Both the position numbers and the translations under genes were made by a program. From Microcella frigidaquae (lineage in GTDB: Bacteria > Actinomycetota > Actinomycetes > Actinomycetales > Microbacteriaceae), in the NCBI RefSeq assembly GCF_014200395.1, contig NZ_JACHBS010000001.1:1798001-1862000 (forward strand): 64,000 nt of DNA. Direction: 5' to 3'. Positions within the stretch are counted from its first letter, which is position 1. The number at the start of each line of letters is the position of its first letter. A model generated the notes under the pieces. It saw only the letters and a list, made by a program, of their open reading frames with translations. It ran no database searches and was not told the DNA's origin. Of the stretch, positions 38,547 to 46,187 are shown piece by piece.

Positions 38547-39530
38547 GTGGCAGCGAAGACGACGAAGAAGACGGCCAGGAAGAAGCCCGCGCGGGGTGCC
38601 GCGACGCGGACGAATCCGAGCAGGGTCAGCGCCGCATCCGGCAACCCCGCCAAGGTGCAGAAGGCGACCGCGCGCGACTGGATCGCCGGGGCCCGCCTGC
38701 GCACCCTGAGTCTCGCGATCGTGCCCGTCGCGCTCGGAACCGCCCTCGCGTACGTCACCCTCGGCTACAACCTCGCGCTCGCGCTGCTCTGCCTGGCGGT
38801 CGCCGTCTTCCTGCAGATCGGCGTCAACTACGCCAACGACTACTCCGACGGGGTGCGGGGCACGGATGCCCTGCGCGTCGGGCCGAGCCGTCTCACCGGC
38901 TCGGGCGCCGCGAAACCGCGCACGGTCCTCACCGTCGCGCTCGTGTTCTTCGGACTCGCCGCTGCCGCAGGCCTCGCGATCGTCGTCCTGACCGGCATCT
39001 GGTGGCTGCTCGCCGTCGGAGCCGTCGCGATCGTCGCCGCCTGGTTCTACACGGGCGGGAAGCTGCCGTATGGCTACCTCGGGCTCGGCGAGCTCGTCGC
39101 CTTCCTGTTCTTCGGGCTCGTCGCCACGATCGGCACCGTCTACGTGCAGATCGAGCAGGTTCCGTTCGAGACCTGGTTCGCGGCGGCGCTCGCCGGCCTC
39201 TTCGCGGCGGCGATCATGCTCGTCAACAACATCCGCGACCGCGAACTCGACGCCCGTGCTGGCAAGAAGACCTTCGCCGTGCGCGTCGGCGACCTGCCCG
39301 CCCGCATCGTCTTCGTCGTGCTGCTGGCCGGCGCGTACGGTGCGGTCGTGCCGTTCGCCCTGCTCTACACCTGGGCTCCGGCGGTCTTCTTCACCCTGCT
39401 GATCACAGCCCCGGTCGCGCTCATCGTGCTGCTCGCGAAGACACCGGGCGAGCTCGTGCTCGCGCTGAAGCTGACGTCGCTCGCCGCGCTGCTCACCGGT
39501 CTCGGGCTCGCCGCCGCGATCGCGTTCTAG
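38547..39530 (+). CDS. menA: 1,4-dihydroxy-2-naphthoate polyprenyltransferase
   Basis: This 327-residue UbiA-superfamily membrane enzyme has about nine helices. The first Asp-rich motif is VNYANDYSDGVRGTD and the second is NNIRDRELDARAGKKT. A Lys/Arg-rich cytoplasmic N-terminus (AAKTTKKTARKKPARG) precedes the first helix. It prenylates DHNA to demethylmenaquinone. The stop overlaps the convergent Cache-protein gene by 4 nt. Confidence 0.95.
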   Translation: MAAKTTKKTARKKPARGAATRTNPSRVSAASGNPAKVQKATARDWIAGARLRTLSLAIVPVALGTALAYVTLGYNLALALLCLAVAVFLQIGVNYANDYSDGVRGTDALRVGPSRLTGSGAAKPRTVLTVALVFFGLAAAAGLAIVVLTGIWWLLAVGAVAIVAAWFYTGGKLPYGYLGLGELVAFLFFGLVATIGTVYVQIEQVPFETWFAAALAGLFAAAIMLVNNIRDRELDARAGKKTFAVRVGDLPARIVFVVLLAGAYGAVVPFALLYTWAPAVFFTLLITAPVALIVLLAKTPGELVLALKLTSLAALLTGLGLAAAIAF

Positions 39531-40276
39531 CGAGCGTCCGCCGGCGCGTCCGCGACGAGCAGCGAGAGCGTCGCATCCAGCGCCGGAATCGGGAGGCGGA
39601 GGAAACCTGCCGGTGGAGCCGTCACGAGGTCGCCCGGCGCGAAGCTGCTCGTGCTGCTGACCAGTACGCCGCCGTGCGCGTTGAGAAGGGCACTCGGCCG
39701 CCGCGCGAGGCGCAGCAGCGGCAGCAGCTCGCGCTCGAGCTCGGCGACCGTCATGTCGAGCCCCGTCACGCCGACGGCGCGACCGTGCACCTCGGCGCGC
39801 ACCGTCGCGGTGACGATGTACTCCTCCACCCCGAGGTAGTCGATGTACGGCCCGGTCAACCACGGCCTCCCGGTCGTGAACGAGACCGTGAACCACTCGA
39901 GAGTCTCGTAGTCGTAGAAGCGCTGGCCGCCGGGATTCACCCCGAACTGGTACCGGGTCACGTCACCATCACCGTCGCGCACCCACCACTCGGTGACGCC
40001 TTTGCCTTCGCCGCGCGCCGAGCGCGAGAAGATCAGACCCGCGCCGTTGACGCGCGGCCGCTCGCCCAGCAGCACGCGAACGCGGTCCTTGATGCCATCG
40101 CGCCCCGCCTTCGCCAGGCGCGCCACGTCGGCGGTGGGGTCGGATGCGGAGCTCAGGATCGCCTCGATGTCGCGGTTCATGCCCTCGAGGTCGGCATGCA
40201 GCGCCGCGAACCACTGCGCGACCGCATCGACCGCGGCGCTCGCGGTCGGGGTCGGGGTCGACTCAACGCTGCTCAT
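39527..40276 (-). CDS. soluble Cache-domain protein
   Basis: This 249-residue protein lacks any membrane segment. An N-terminal helix (AVDAVAQWFAALHADLEGMN) is followed by a PDC/Cache-like sensor domain. The latter contains FYDYETLEWFTVSFTTGRPWLTGPYIDYLG, then VGVTGLDMTVAELERELL, both hallmarks of dCache ligand sensors. It is placed directly downstream of a GntR regulator and the amine-demethylase genes, with its own GAGGAG. It may bind an amine or amino acid in the cytoplasm. Confidence 0.8.
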   Translation of the reverse strand: MSSVESTPTPTASAAVDAVAQWFAALHADLEGMNRDIEAILSSASDPTADVARLAKAGRDGIKDRVRVLLGERPRVNGAGLIFSRSARGEGKGVTEWWVRDGDGDVTRYQFGVNPGGQRFYDYETLEWFTVSFTTGRPWLTGPYIDYLGVEEYIVTATVRAEVHGRAVGVTGLDMTVAELERELLPLLRLARRPSALLNAHGGVLVSSTSSFAPGDLVTAPPAGFLRLPIPALDATLSLLVADAPADAR

Positions 40277-40303
40277 GGGGCTCCTCGGTGCACGGGGCGT
40301 CTC

Positions 40304-41044
40304 TCACAGGTCGGGGTCGATCGAGAGCTTGGCGTCCATCATGCGCACCCCATCGTGCTGGAGATGCTCGCTCATCGCCAGCGCCGCGGCCGTGCCGTCG
40401 TTCGCGCGGACGGCGCGGATGACGCTCTCATGGTCGGATTCGACGACCGAGCGCGTCTGCTCGAAGTCGGAGAGGATCCAGTGCAGGGGGGCCATCTCGC
40501 TCTGGATGCGCACCTCCGCCCGCAGCAGGCGCGGCGACTGCGCGAGCACCGCGAGCTCGATGTGGAACCGGCTGTCGGCGCTCGCCGCCTCGGCAGCGGT
40601 CGCGGCGCGAGTGACGCGCGCGGCCAGCGCGGCCAGCCGCTCGATGGAGGTGCCCCAGGCGCGGGTGGCGGCGAGCCGCGCGATCGCCGAGCCGACAGCG
40701 ACCTGCTCGTCGCGCAGGTCGCGCAGGTCGACCAGGCTCGACTCCCGCAGACGCTCCCGAACCTCGTCGGGGGAGGGGAACGGTGCGCGCACGATGAAGG
40801 TGCCGCCGCTGCGGCCACGGCGGGTCACGACGATCTCGCGGTCGCGGAGCTCCGACAGGCCCTTGCGGAGGGTGTTGACGGCGACGCCGAATTGCTGGGC
40901 GAGCTCGACCTCCGGCGGCAGGCGCTCCCCGACCGTCAGGAGCCCGAGTGAGATGGAGGAGAGGATGCGCTCCGCCACGGCGGCGCCGCCTGCCGAGGGG
41001 CTCGCCTCGTCGGAGAAGGGGAGCGGCCCGTGCTCCTGCACCAT
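40304..41044 (-). CDS. GntR/FadR-type transcriptional regulator
   Basis: This is a 246-residue protein. The winged helix-turn-helix LPPEVELAQQFGVAVNTLRKGLSEL lies near residue 45, and an all-helical FCD-type ligand domain follows (DLRDLRDEQVAVGSAIARLAA, then SRFHIELAVLAQSPRLL with its metal-ligand-like His). The ATG at 41044 has GGAGGGGAGCGG upstream; a further in-frame GTG at 41107 lacks signals. It likely regulates the adjacent demethylase/permease genes. Confidence 0.86.
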   Translation of the reverse strand: MVQEHGPLPFSDEASPSAGGAAVAERILSSISLGLLTVGERLPPEVELAQQFGVAVNTLRKGLSELRDREIVVTRRGRSGGTFIVRAPFPSPDEVRERLRESSLVDLRDLRDEQVAVGSAIARLAATRAWGTSIERLAALAARVTRAATAAEAASADSRFHIELAVLAQSPRLLRAEVRIQSEMAPLHWILSDFEQTRSVVESDHESVIRAVRANDGTAAALAMSEHLQHDGVRMMDAKLSIDPDL

Positions 41045-41138
41045 TCCGCTCCCCTCCCCGGTGTCGTTCCTCTGCGGGGGCGCTCCGTCAGACGGGGCCC
41101 CGAACACGACGGCTCGTCGGTAATCGTAGTGTCGCGGC

Positions 41139-42230
41139 TCAGGCTCCCGGCTGGATGCCGCCGTCGGCCCAGGGATACCCGCCGGCGAGCGGGGCCCCGT
41201 CGTCGTACTGCGCGAGCCAGCTCACGGCGGCCGCGTGATACCGGGTGAGGCCCTTGTAGTCGACGAGGGCCGGGTCGAGGGTCGCGAGCGCGCGGTGCAG
41301 GCGCTTCGCCCAGTCGGGCGCGTGCTCGACCAGTTCGGCGAGGCTCACCAGGTAGGTGCGCACCGGGAACACGATCGCGTTCGAGCGCGGCAGTCGGTGC
41401 AGCGGCTGCAGCTCGATGCGCAGGTGCACGAGGTCGCCCGCGTTCTCGTCGGTGACCGTCGCGCGGTCGGGCGCCCAGTCGGGCAGCGTCTCGACCGAGG
41501 TCTCCAGGCGCGGGTTGACGGTGAGCGTCCAGTTGACGCGCCGCACCGGGTGGCCCGGCTTCATGCGCAGCAGGAACTTCAGGGCGCGATCGAGGATGCC
41601 CATCTCGTGCAGCTTCGGAACCGGTCCGTGGAACTCGAAGAACCGCATCCCGACGTTGAAGCGCAGCGAGTAGTCGGCACGCTGAGTCGTCATGCCCGCC
41701 CCGATCACGAGATCGCCGTCGCGCTCTTCGAGCACCACGAACTCGCCCTGGGCCTGCCGGGTCGCGTACTCCATCGGCTCGAGCTCGAGCGTCGACGGGT
41801 CACCGAACGTGAAGGTGTCGTCGATGCCGAGCAGGCGGTTCTGCCAGTGCCACTCGTTGCCGTTCTTGGTGAGCGTGAAGTGCTCGGGATAGTCGCGGGC
41901 GTACGACTCGAACAGCAGCTCGAGCAGGTCCCACTGCGCCTCCATCATGTGCGGCAGCGCGACGTAGTGCACTCCGGGCATCTCCTCGAGCATCTGCACG
42001 CGGTGCCGGCACTCCGAGATGTAGTGCTCGTCGATGTCGAACGCCGCGCGCATGGCTCCGTCGCCGGCGGGCACGTGCGGCTCGAGGTTCATCGAGTACA
42101 TGTACTCGTCGTCGGGGAACGGGAATGGCAGGCGGCGCACCCCCTCGCGCGAGTTCGCGAAGGTGTACTGCCCCTCGGGGGTGTACGTCTCGTCGGCCTT
42201 GAAGGCGGGGGGAACGGCGGTGTCGGTCAT
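41139..42230 (-). CDS. haem-dependent oxidative N-demethylase (DUF3445) family protein
   Basis: This 363-residue protein belongs to the DUF3445/HDOD family, represented by the catalytic subunit of dimethylamine monooxygenase. Conserved stretches include LPFPFPDDEYMYSMNLEPH, HMMEAQWDLLELLFESYARDYP, RLLGIDDTFTFG and LHRLPRSNAIVFPVRTYL. It should use a reductase partner to demethylate a secondary amine, giving formaldehyde. GGAGGC precedes the ATG. It is clustered with a ferredoxin-reductase and a small DmmA-like subunit, which supports this assignment; the exact amine is unknown. Confidence 0.88.
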   Translation of the reverse strand: MTDTAVPPAFKADETYTPEGQYTFANSREGVRRLPFPFPDDEYMYSMNLEPHVPAGDGAMRAAFDIDEHYISECRHRVQMLEEMPGVHYVALPHMMEAQWDLLELLFESYARDYPEHFTLTKNGNEWHWQNRLLGIDDTFTFGDPSTLELEPMEYATRQAQGEFVVLEERDGDLVIGAGMTTQRADYSLRFNVGMRFFEFHGPVPKLHEMGILDRALKFLLRMKPGHPVRRVNWTLTVNPRLETSVETLPDWAPDRATVTDENAGDLVHLRIELQPLHRLPRSNAIVFPVRTYLVSLAELVEHAPDWAKRLHRALATLDPALVDYKGLTRYHAAAVSWLAQYDDGAPLAGGYPWADGGIQPGA

Positions 42231-42239
42231 GGCTGCCTC

Positions 42240-43211
42240 CTAGGCGTTGATCACGAGTTTCGAGCAGGTCGCCCGCGAGACGCAGGGCATGATGATCGCG
42301 TTCGAGGCGCGGTCCTTCTCCGAGAGCCAGTCGTCCCGGTGGTCGAGAGTGCCGTCGAGTTCCAGAACCTCGGTCTCGCACTCGCCGCACGCCCCGCCGC
42401 GGCAGAGGTAGGGCAGCTTGAACCCTCTCTCCTCGACCGCTTCGAGCAGGGACTGCTCGGGCGAGACCTCGATCACGGCTCCCGACTTGGCGAGGGTGAC
42501 GGTGAACGGCTCGCCCGTCGAGCCGGCATCCTCGAACTTCTCGTAGTGGATGTGCGAGTCGGTCCAGCCCTGCTCGTGGGCACGGTCAACCACGTCGTCG
42601 ATCATGCGGGCGGGCCCGCAGACGTACACGTGGGTGCCGAGCGGACGCTCGGCCAGCACCGCCGCGATGTCCATCCGGCCGCGTTCGCCGTCGCCGTAGA
42701 GGGTGACGCGGTCGCCGTAGCGCTCGATCAGCTCGCGCCCCAGAGTCGCGTGCTCCGGACCGCGCACGGCCAGGTGCACCTCGAACGAGCCGCCCTTGAG
42801 GTTGAGCTCCTCGAGCTGGGCGAAGATCGGCGTGATGCCGACGCCGCCCGCGATGAACAGGTGGTGCCGGGCGTGCTTCGACAGCGGGAAGAGGTTCGCC
42901 GGGATCGTGACCGGGATGACGTCTCCGACGCTGATGCGCCGGTGCATCGCGACCGATCCGCCCTTGCCATCCTCGATGCGTCGCACCGCGATCTGGTACA
43001 CGCTGGCGTCGTAGGGCGAGCTCATGAGCGAGTACGCGTTGCGGCGGGTGCCGTTCTCGGTGTCGATGAGCAGCGTCAGGTGGCTTCCGCCCGAGAAGGG
43101 CGGCAGCCACGCGCCGTCGGTCGCGCTGAGCGTGTACCGATTGATCTCCGGCGTCACCGGCTCGATGCGGTCGACGCGGAGGGCGAGCGTTCCGTTGTGG
43201 GCAGTGGTCAT
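42240..43211 (-). CDS. PDR/VanB-type ferredoxin-NAD(P) oxidoreductase
   Basis: This is a 323-residue phthalate-dioxygenase-reductase-like protein. The FMN-binding barrel holds RRNAYSLMSSPYDASVYQIAV, the nucleotide-binding domain begins LFIAGGVGITPIFAQL, and a C-terminal plant-type [2Fe-2S] domain has CRGGACGECETEVL plus a distal Cys in IIMPCVSRA. It passes electrons from NAD(P)H to the neighbouring haem N-demethylase. The ATG overlaps the upstream small-subunit gene by 4 nt. Confidence 0.93.
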   Translation of the reverse strand: MTTAHNGTLALRVDRIEPVTPEINRYTLSATDGAWLPPFSGGSHLTLLIDTENGTRRNAYSLMSSPYDASVYQIAVRRIEDGKGGSVAMHRRISVGDVIPVTIPANLFPLSKHARHHLFIAGGVGITPIFAQLEELNLKGGSFEVHLAVRGPEHATLGRELIERYGDRVTLYGDGERGRMDIAAVLAERPLGTHVYVCGPARMIDDVVDRAHEQGWTDSHIHYEKFEDAGSTGEPFTVTLAKSGAVIEVSPEQSLLEAVEERGFKLPYLCRGGACGECETEVLELDGTLDHRDDWLSEKDRASNAIIMPCVSRATCSKLVINA

Positions 43212-43813
43212 GTGTCCAGCTCCTCGATCTCGGGCAGTTCTCCCGGCACCTCGCCATCGGCCTTCACGCCCTGGAAGGCGGCGAGCCGGCTGGAGTAGTG
43301 GTCGCGGACGACGAGGTCGAGCTCGCATCCGGGGCAGCGGAAGACGCGCGTGGTCACGTTCTCGGTGTACGTGTCGCAGTGGGCGCACCAGACCCGGCGA
43401 ACGAACGAGCCCGCGTGCTCGCGGAGGATCTCGTCGCGGTCGAGACCGTAGGCGCTCGCGACCTGCATGGCGGTGCCGATGAAGCCCTCCGAGCCGGCGA
43501 GGTAGAGGCGCGTGCCCATGTTGGCGGTCGACAGCACGTCGTCGAGCGCCTGGAGGGCCTCGCTGTTGGTCGCCACGACCCGCAGCTCGACGTCGTCCTG
43601 GTCCTGGAGTTCGCTCAAATAAGAGTTGCCAGTGAATGATTCTGTGGAGTAGACGACGGTCGTCGACGCCCGCTGGCCGGCCGTCATCTCCGCGAGGAGG
43701 CGGAGCACGGGCTTGCCGCCGCTGCCCTGCGCGACCGCGATATGCCGCAGTCCGCTGGCCATCGGCACGAGCTGGTCATAGACCGGGCGGCTCTTGATCC
43801 CGGTGATCAACAT
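43208..43813 (-). CDS. dimethylamine monooxygenase DmmA-like subunit
   Basis: This is a 201-residue protein. The first ~135 residues resemble a ferredoxin-reductase NAD-like fold without the flavin site (LRHIAVAQGSGGKPVLRLLAEM, then LYLAGSEGFIGTAMQVASAYG). The tail has a zinc-ribbon pattern (WCAHCDTYTENV and FRCPGCELDLVV) and ends DHYSSRLAAFQGV. This architecture is that of DmmA-family subunits found with DUF3445 oxygenases. ATG 43813 lies after an AGAGGTGAG. It is first gene of the demethylase operon. Confidence 0.85.
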   Translation of the reverse strand: MLITGIKSRPVYDQLVPMASGLRHIAVAQGSGGKPVLRLLAEMTAGQRASTTVVYSTESFTGNSYLSELQDQDDVELRVVATNSEALQALDDVLSTANMGTRLYLAGSEGFIGTAMQVASAYGLDRDEILREHAGSFVRRVWCAHCDTYTENVTTRVFRCPGCELDLVVRDHYSSRLAAFQGVKADGEVPGELPEIEELDT

Positions 43814-43841
43814 TGATCTCACCTCTTCCGTTCGGTTTCGT

Positions 43842-43880
43842 GCATAATAATGCCTTGATGCAGGTTTTACGCAAGTAGGC
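43842..43880 (-). promoter_or_regulatory. promoter of the demethylase operon
   Basis: This is a local AT-rich patch in GC-rich DNA. On the minus strand TTGCGT is followed after 17 nt by ATTATT, or after 19 nt by TATTAT. The -10 region lies in a short palindrome (GCATAATAATGC, 43842-43853), and CTTGCG/CAAG pairs flank the -35. A GntR site may overlap. Confidence 0.5.
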
Positions 43881-43916
43881 CGGCGCGTACCGTTCAATGA
43901 CGATCGAAAGGCAGCC

Positions 43917-45440
43917 ATGAGCCAGACACCTCCCCAGCCGACGACGCTGGGCGACGGCGAGCACCTCGAGGTGCTCGGATACGACGACACCTTCCAGCGC
44001 TCCATGAGCCTCTGGGCGAACTTCGCCCTCGGCTTCACGTACCTCTCGCCCATCGTGGGCGTCTACTCGCTCTTCGCGCTGTCGCTCAGCGTCGGCGGGC
44101 CGCCCTCCATCTGGTGGATCTTCATCGTCGGCGCCGGGCAGCTGCTCGTCGCCCTCGTCTTCGGCGAGGTCGTCTCGCAGTACCCGATCCACGGCGGCAT
44201 CTACCCCTGGGCCCGGCGCCTATGGGGCCGCCGCTACGCCTGGCTCGCCGGATGGGTCTACATCTGGGCGATGATCGTCACGGTCACCGCTGTGGCCGAG
44301 TACGGGGCGGGCTTCGCCGCCAGCCTCATCGGGATCGAGTCGAACGCGACCTCGAACCTGCTGATCACCCTCGCGCTGCTGCTGCTCGCCCTGGGCATCA
44401 ACTTCTCGGGCACCAAGTGGCTCGCCCGCGTGGCCCGCATCGGCCTCGCCGCTGAACTCGTCGGCGTCATCGGCCTCGGGCTCTACCTGCTGATCTTCCA
44501 GCGCCGCAACGACTTCAGCGTCTTCTTCGACTCGATGGGGGTGGAGGGCGACGGCACGTACCTCGCCGCGTTCTTCGGTGCGGCGCTCGCCGGCCTGTTC
44601 CTCTTCTACGGGTTCGAGGCCTGCGGCGATGTCGCCGAGGAGGTCGCGCAGCCCGCGCGCCGCATCCCGGTCGCGATGATCCTGACGATCCTCGTCGGTG
44701 GCGTCTCCGCGCTGTTCTCGTTCAGCGGCTACGTGCTCGCGGCACCGAACCTGCAGGATATCGTCTCCGGGGCCGATGCCGACCCGATCCCGAGCATCCT
44801 CGAGGCCACGCTCGGCCCGGTCGGAGCGAAGGTCTTCCTCGCCATCACCGTCACCGCGTTCATCTCGTGCGTGCTGAGCCTCCAGGCCGCGGCCAGCCGC
44901 CTCCTGTTCGCCTTCGGCCGCGACGGCATGCTGCCCGGCCACCGCTGGCTGGCGAAGGTCTCGCCGCGCAACAAGGTGCCCGCCAACGCCCTGATCGTCG
45001 CCTGCACCATCCCGGCGATCATCGCCGTTCTGGTGTGGATCAACGCCGACCTGCTCGTTCCGGTCACCGCGTTCGCCGTGCTCGGCATCTACGTCGCGTT
45101 CCAGATGGTCGTGCTCGGCGCGCTCCGCCAGCGCGTCAAGGGCTGGCGCCCGGCCGGCCCGTTCTCGCTGGGCCGCGCTGGCTTCATCGTGAACGTGCTC
45201 GCGCTCGCCTACGGCATCTTCGCGATGTACCTGCTCGCGCAGCCCGGCGCGTCGGGCGACTTCTTCACCGACTGGGTGGTGCTCATCGGCCTCGGCGTCG
45301 TGGCCGTCACGGGTCTCGCCTACCTGCTGATCGCGCGGCCCGAGCGCGGGTCGACCGCCCCCGAGGGCGATGCGATCGCGGTGGCCGACGAGATCCGCCG
45401 CCGCACGGGAGCGATCCCGACGGTCTCCCGCGAGTCCTGA
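43917..45440 (+). CDS. APC-superfamily amino acid/amine permease
   Basis: This 507-residue transporter has twelve or more membrane helices. The first-helix motif is FALGFTYLSPIVGVYSLFAL, followed by GEVVSQYPIHGGIYPWARRL and YGFEACGDVAEEVAQPARRIP, both conserved in APC permeases that import amino acids, polyamines or choline-like amines. GAAAGGCAG precedes the ATG. Divergent transcription from the demethylase operon suggests it imports the methylated amine substrate. Confidence 0.9.
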   Translation: MSQTPPQPTTLGDGEHLEVLGYDDTFQRSMSLWANFALGFTYLSPIVGVYSLFALSLSVGGPPSIWWIFIVGAGQLLVALVFGEVVSQYPIHGGIYPWARRLWGRRYAWLAGWVYIWAMIVTVTAVAEYGAGFAASLIGIESNATSNLLITLALLLLALGINFSGTKWLARVARIGLAAELVGVIGLGLYLLIFQRRNDFSVFFDSMGVEGDGTYLAAFFGAALAGLFLFYGFEACGDVAEEVAQPARRIPVAMILTILVGGVSALFSFSGYVLAAPNLQDIVSGADADPIPSILEATLGPVGAKVFLAITVTAFISCVLSLQAAASRLLFAFGRDGMLPGHRWLAKVSPRNKVPANALIVACTIPAIIAVLVWINADLLVPVTAFAVLGIYVAFQMVVLGALRQRVKGWRPAGPFSLGRAGFIVNVLALAYGIFAMYLLAQPGASGDFFTDWVVLIGLGVVAVTGLAYLLIARPERGSTAPEGDAIAVADEIRRRTGAIPTVSRES

Positions 45441-45446
45441 CGCCGA

Positions 45447-45488
45447 GCGCCCTTCCGGCCGTGACCACGATCACGGCCGGAAGGGCGC
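45447..45488. terminator. bidirectional terminator after permease
   Basis: A perfect 18-bp inverted repeat (arm GCGCCCTTCCGGCCGTGA) with a 6-nt loop lies between the convergent permease and DUF4229 genes. There is no T-run, but its stem is very stable. Confidence 0.8.
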
Positions 45489-45496
45489 CGTCGTGT

Positions 45497-45772
45497 CTAC
45501 GGGGTGGGGGACGACGGTGAGGAGGAGGACGGATCCGCGGCGGCGTCCTCGGCCTCCGCATCCGGGTCAGCAGCCGGCTTCTCGCGGCGCGCGGCGAGGT
45601 CGAGCGCCACGGCGTCGCGCAGCGTGCCGAAGAAGATGTACGACACGGTCATGGCGATGATCGAGGCCACGATGGCGGCCCACCACCAGTCGAGCTGGAT
45701 GGCCATCAGCACTCCGAAGGTGACGCCGAACAGGCCGAGGCGCAGCAGTGTGTACTGGATCCAGGGGCTCAC
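45497..45772 (-). CDS. DUF4229 small membrane protein
   Basis: This 91-residue protein has two hydrophobic segments (LGLFGVTFGVLMAIQL and WWWAAIVASIIAMTVSYIFF) followed by a charged tail rich in Ala, Asp and Ser. The hairpin followed by RDAVALDLAARREK fits DUF4229. The GTG start has TAGACT 6 nt upstream. The function is unknown. Confidence 0.8.
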   Translation of the reverse strand: MSPWIQYTLLRLGLFGVTFGVLMAIQLDWWWAAIVASIIAMTVSYIFFGTLRDAVALDLAARREKPAADPDAEAEDAAADPSSSSPSSPTP

Positions 45773-45778
45773 CCGATC

Positions 45779-45784
45779 AGTCTA
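45779..45784 (-). promoter_or_regulatory. -10 box (TAGACT) of DUF4229 gene
   Basis: TAGACT on the minus strand is 6 nt before the GTG at 45772. No ribosome site is present. Confidence 0.5.
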
Positions 45785-45821
45785 CGAGCGCCCTCTCGGT
45801 GCCCGCCCAGAAGCCCAGGCC

Positions 45822-45827
45822 TACACT
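45822..45827 (+). promoter_or_regulatory. -10 box (TACACT) of PLDc_N gene
   Basis: TACACT lies 6 nt before the ATG at 45834. It also serves the overlapping menD gene. Confidence 0.5.
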
Positions 45828-45833
45828 CGAAGC

Positions 45834-46187
45834 ATGACCCGCCTCCTGATCGTGCTCGTCGTGGTCGCTGTCGCCTTCACGGTGTACACGCTCGTCGACG
45901 TGCTGCTGACTGAGCGCGCGCGGGTCCGGGCGTTCCCGAAGTCGGTCTGGGCCATCGGCGTCGTGCTGCTGCCGGTGATCGGCGGAGTGCTGTGGCTCGC
46001 GGTCGGCAAGGCCCGCCGCCGCGGCGGCGTCGCCCGGCCCATCGCGCCCGACGACGACCCGACCTTCCTGCGCACGCTCTCGGCGGAGGAGCTCGCCAAG
46101 CGCGCCGAGCAGGATGAGCGTCTGCGCCGCCTCGAGCAGGAGCTCGCAGACCTCGACGATGACCCTCCCGCCGCCCCCGAGCGCTGA
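45834..46187 (+). CDS. PLDc_N-domain membrane protein
   Basis: This 117-residue protein has two membrane segments (LLIVLVVVAVAFTVYTLVDVLL and SVWAIGVVLLPVIGGVLWLAVG) joined by the family signature RVRAFPKSVW. A charged C-terminal helix follows. The domain is the N-terminal anchor of cardiolipin-synthase-like proteins but occurs alone in many actinobacteria next to menD. The 3' end overlaps menD by 29 nt. Confidence 0.85.
   Translation: MTRLLIVLVVVAVAFTVYTLVDVLLTERARVRAFPKSVWAIGVVLLPVIGGVLWLAVGKARRRGGVARPIAPDDDPTFLRTLSAEELAKRAEQDERLRRLEQELADLDDDPPAAPER

Noticed and set aside
38358..39896. 512-codon minus-strand frame opposite menE/menA
   Set aside because: It covers parts of menE, menA and the Cache gene, has no family motif and has antisense-type composition.
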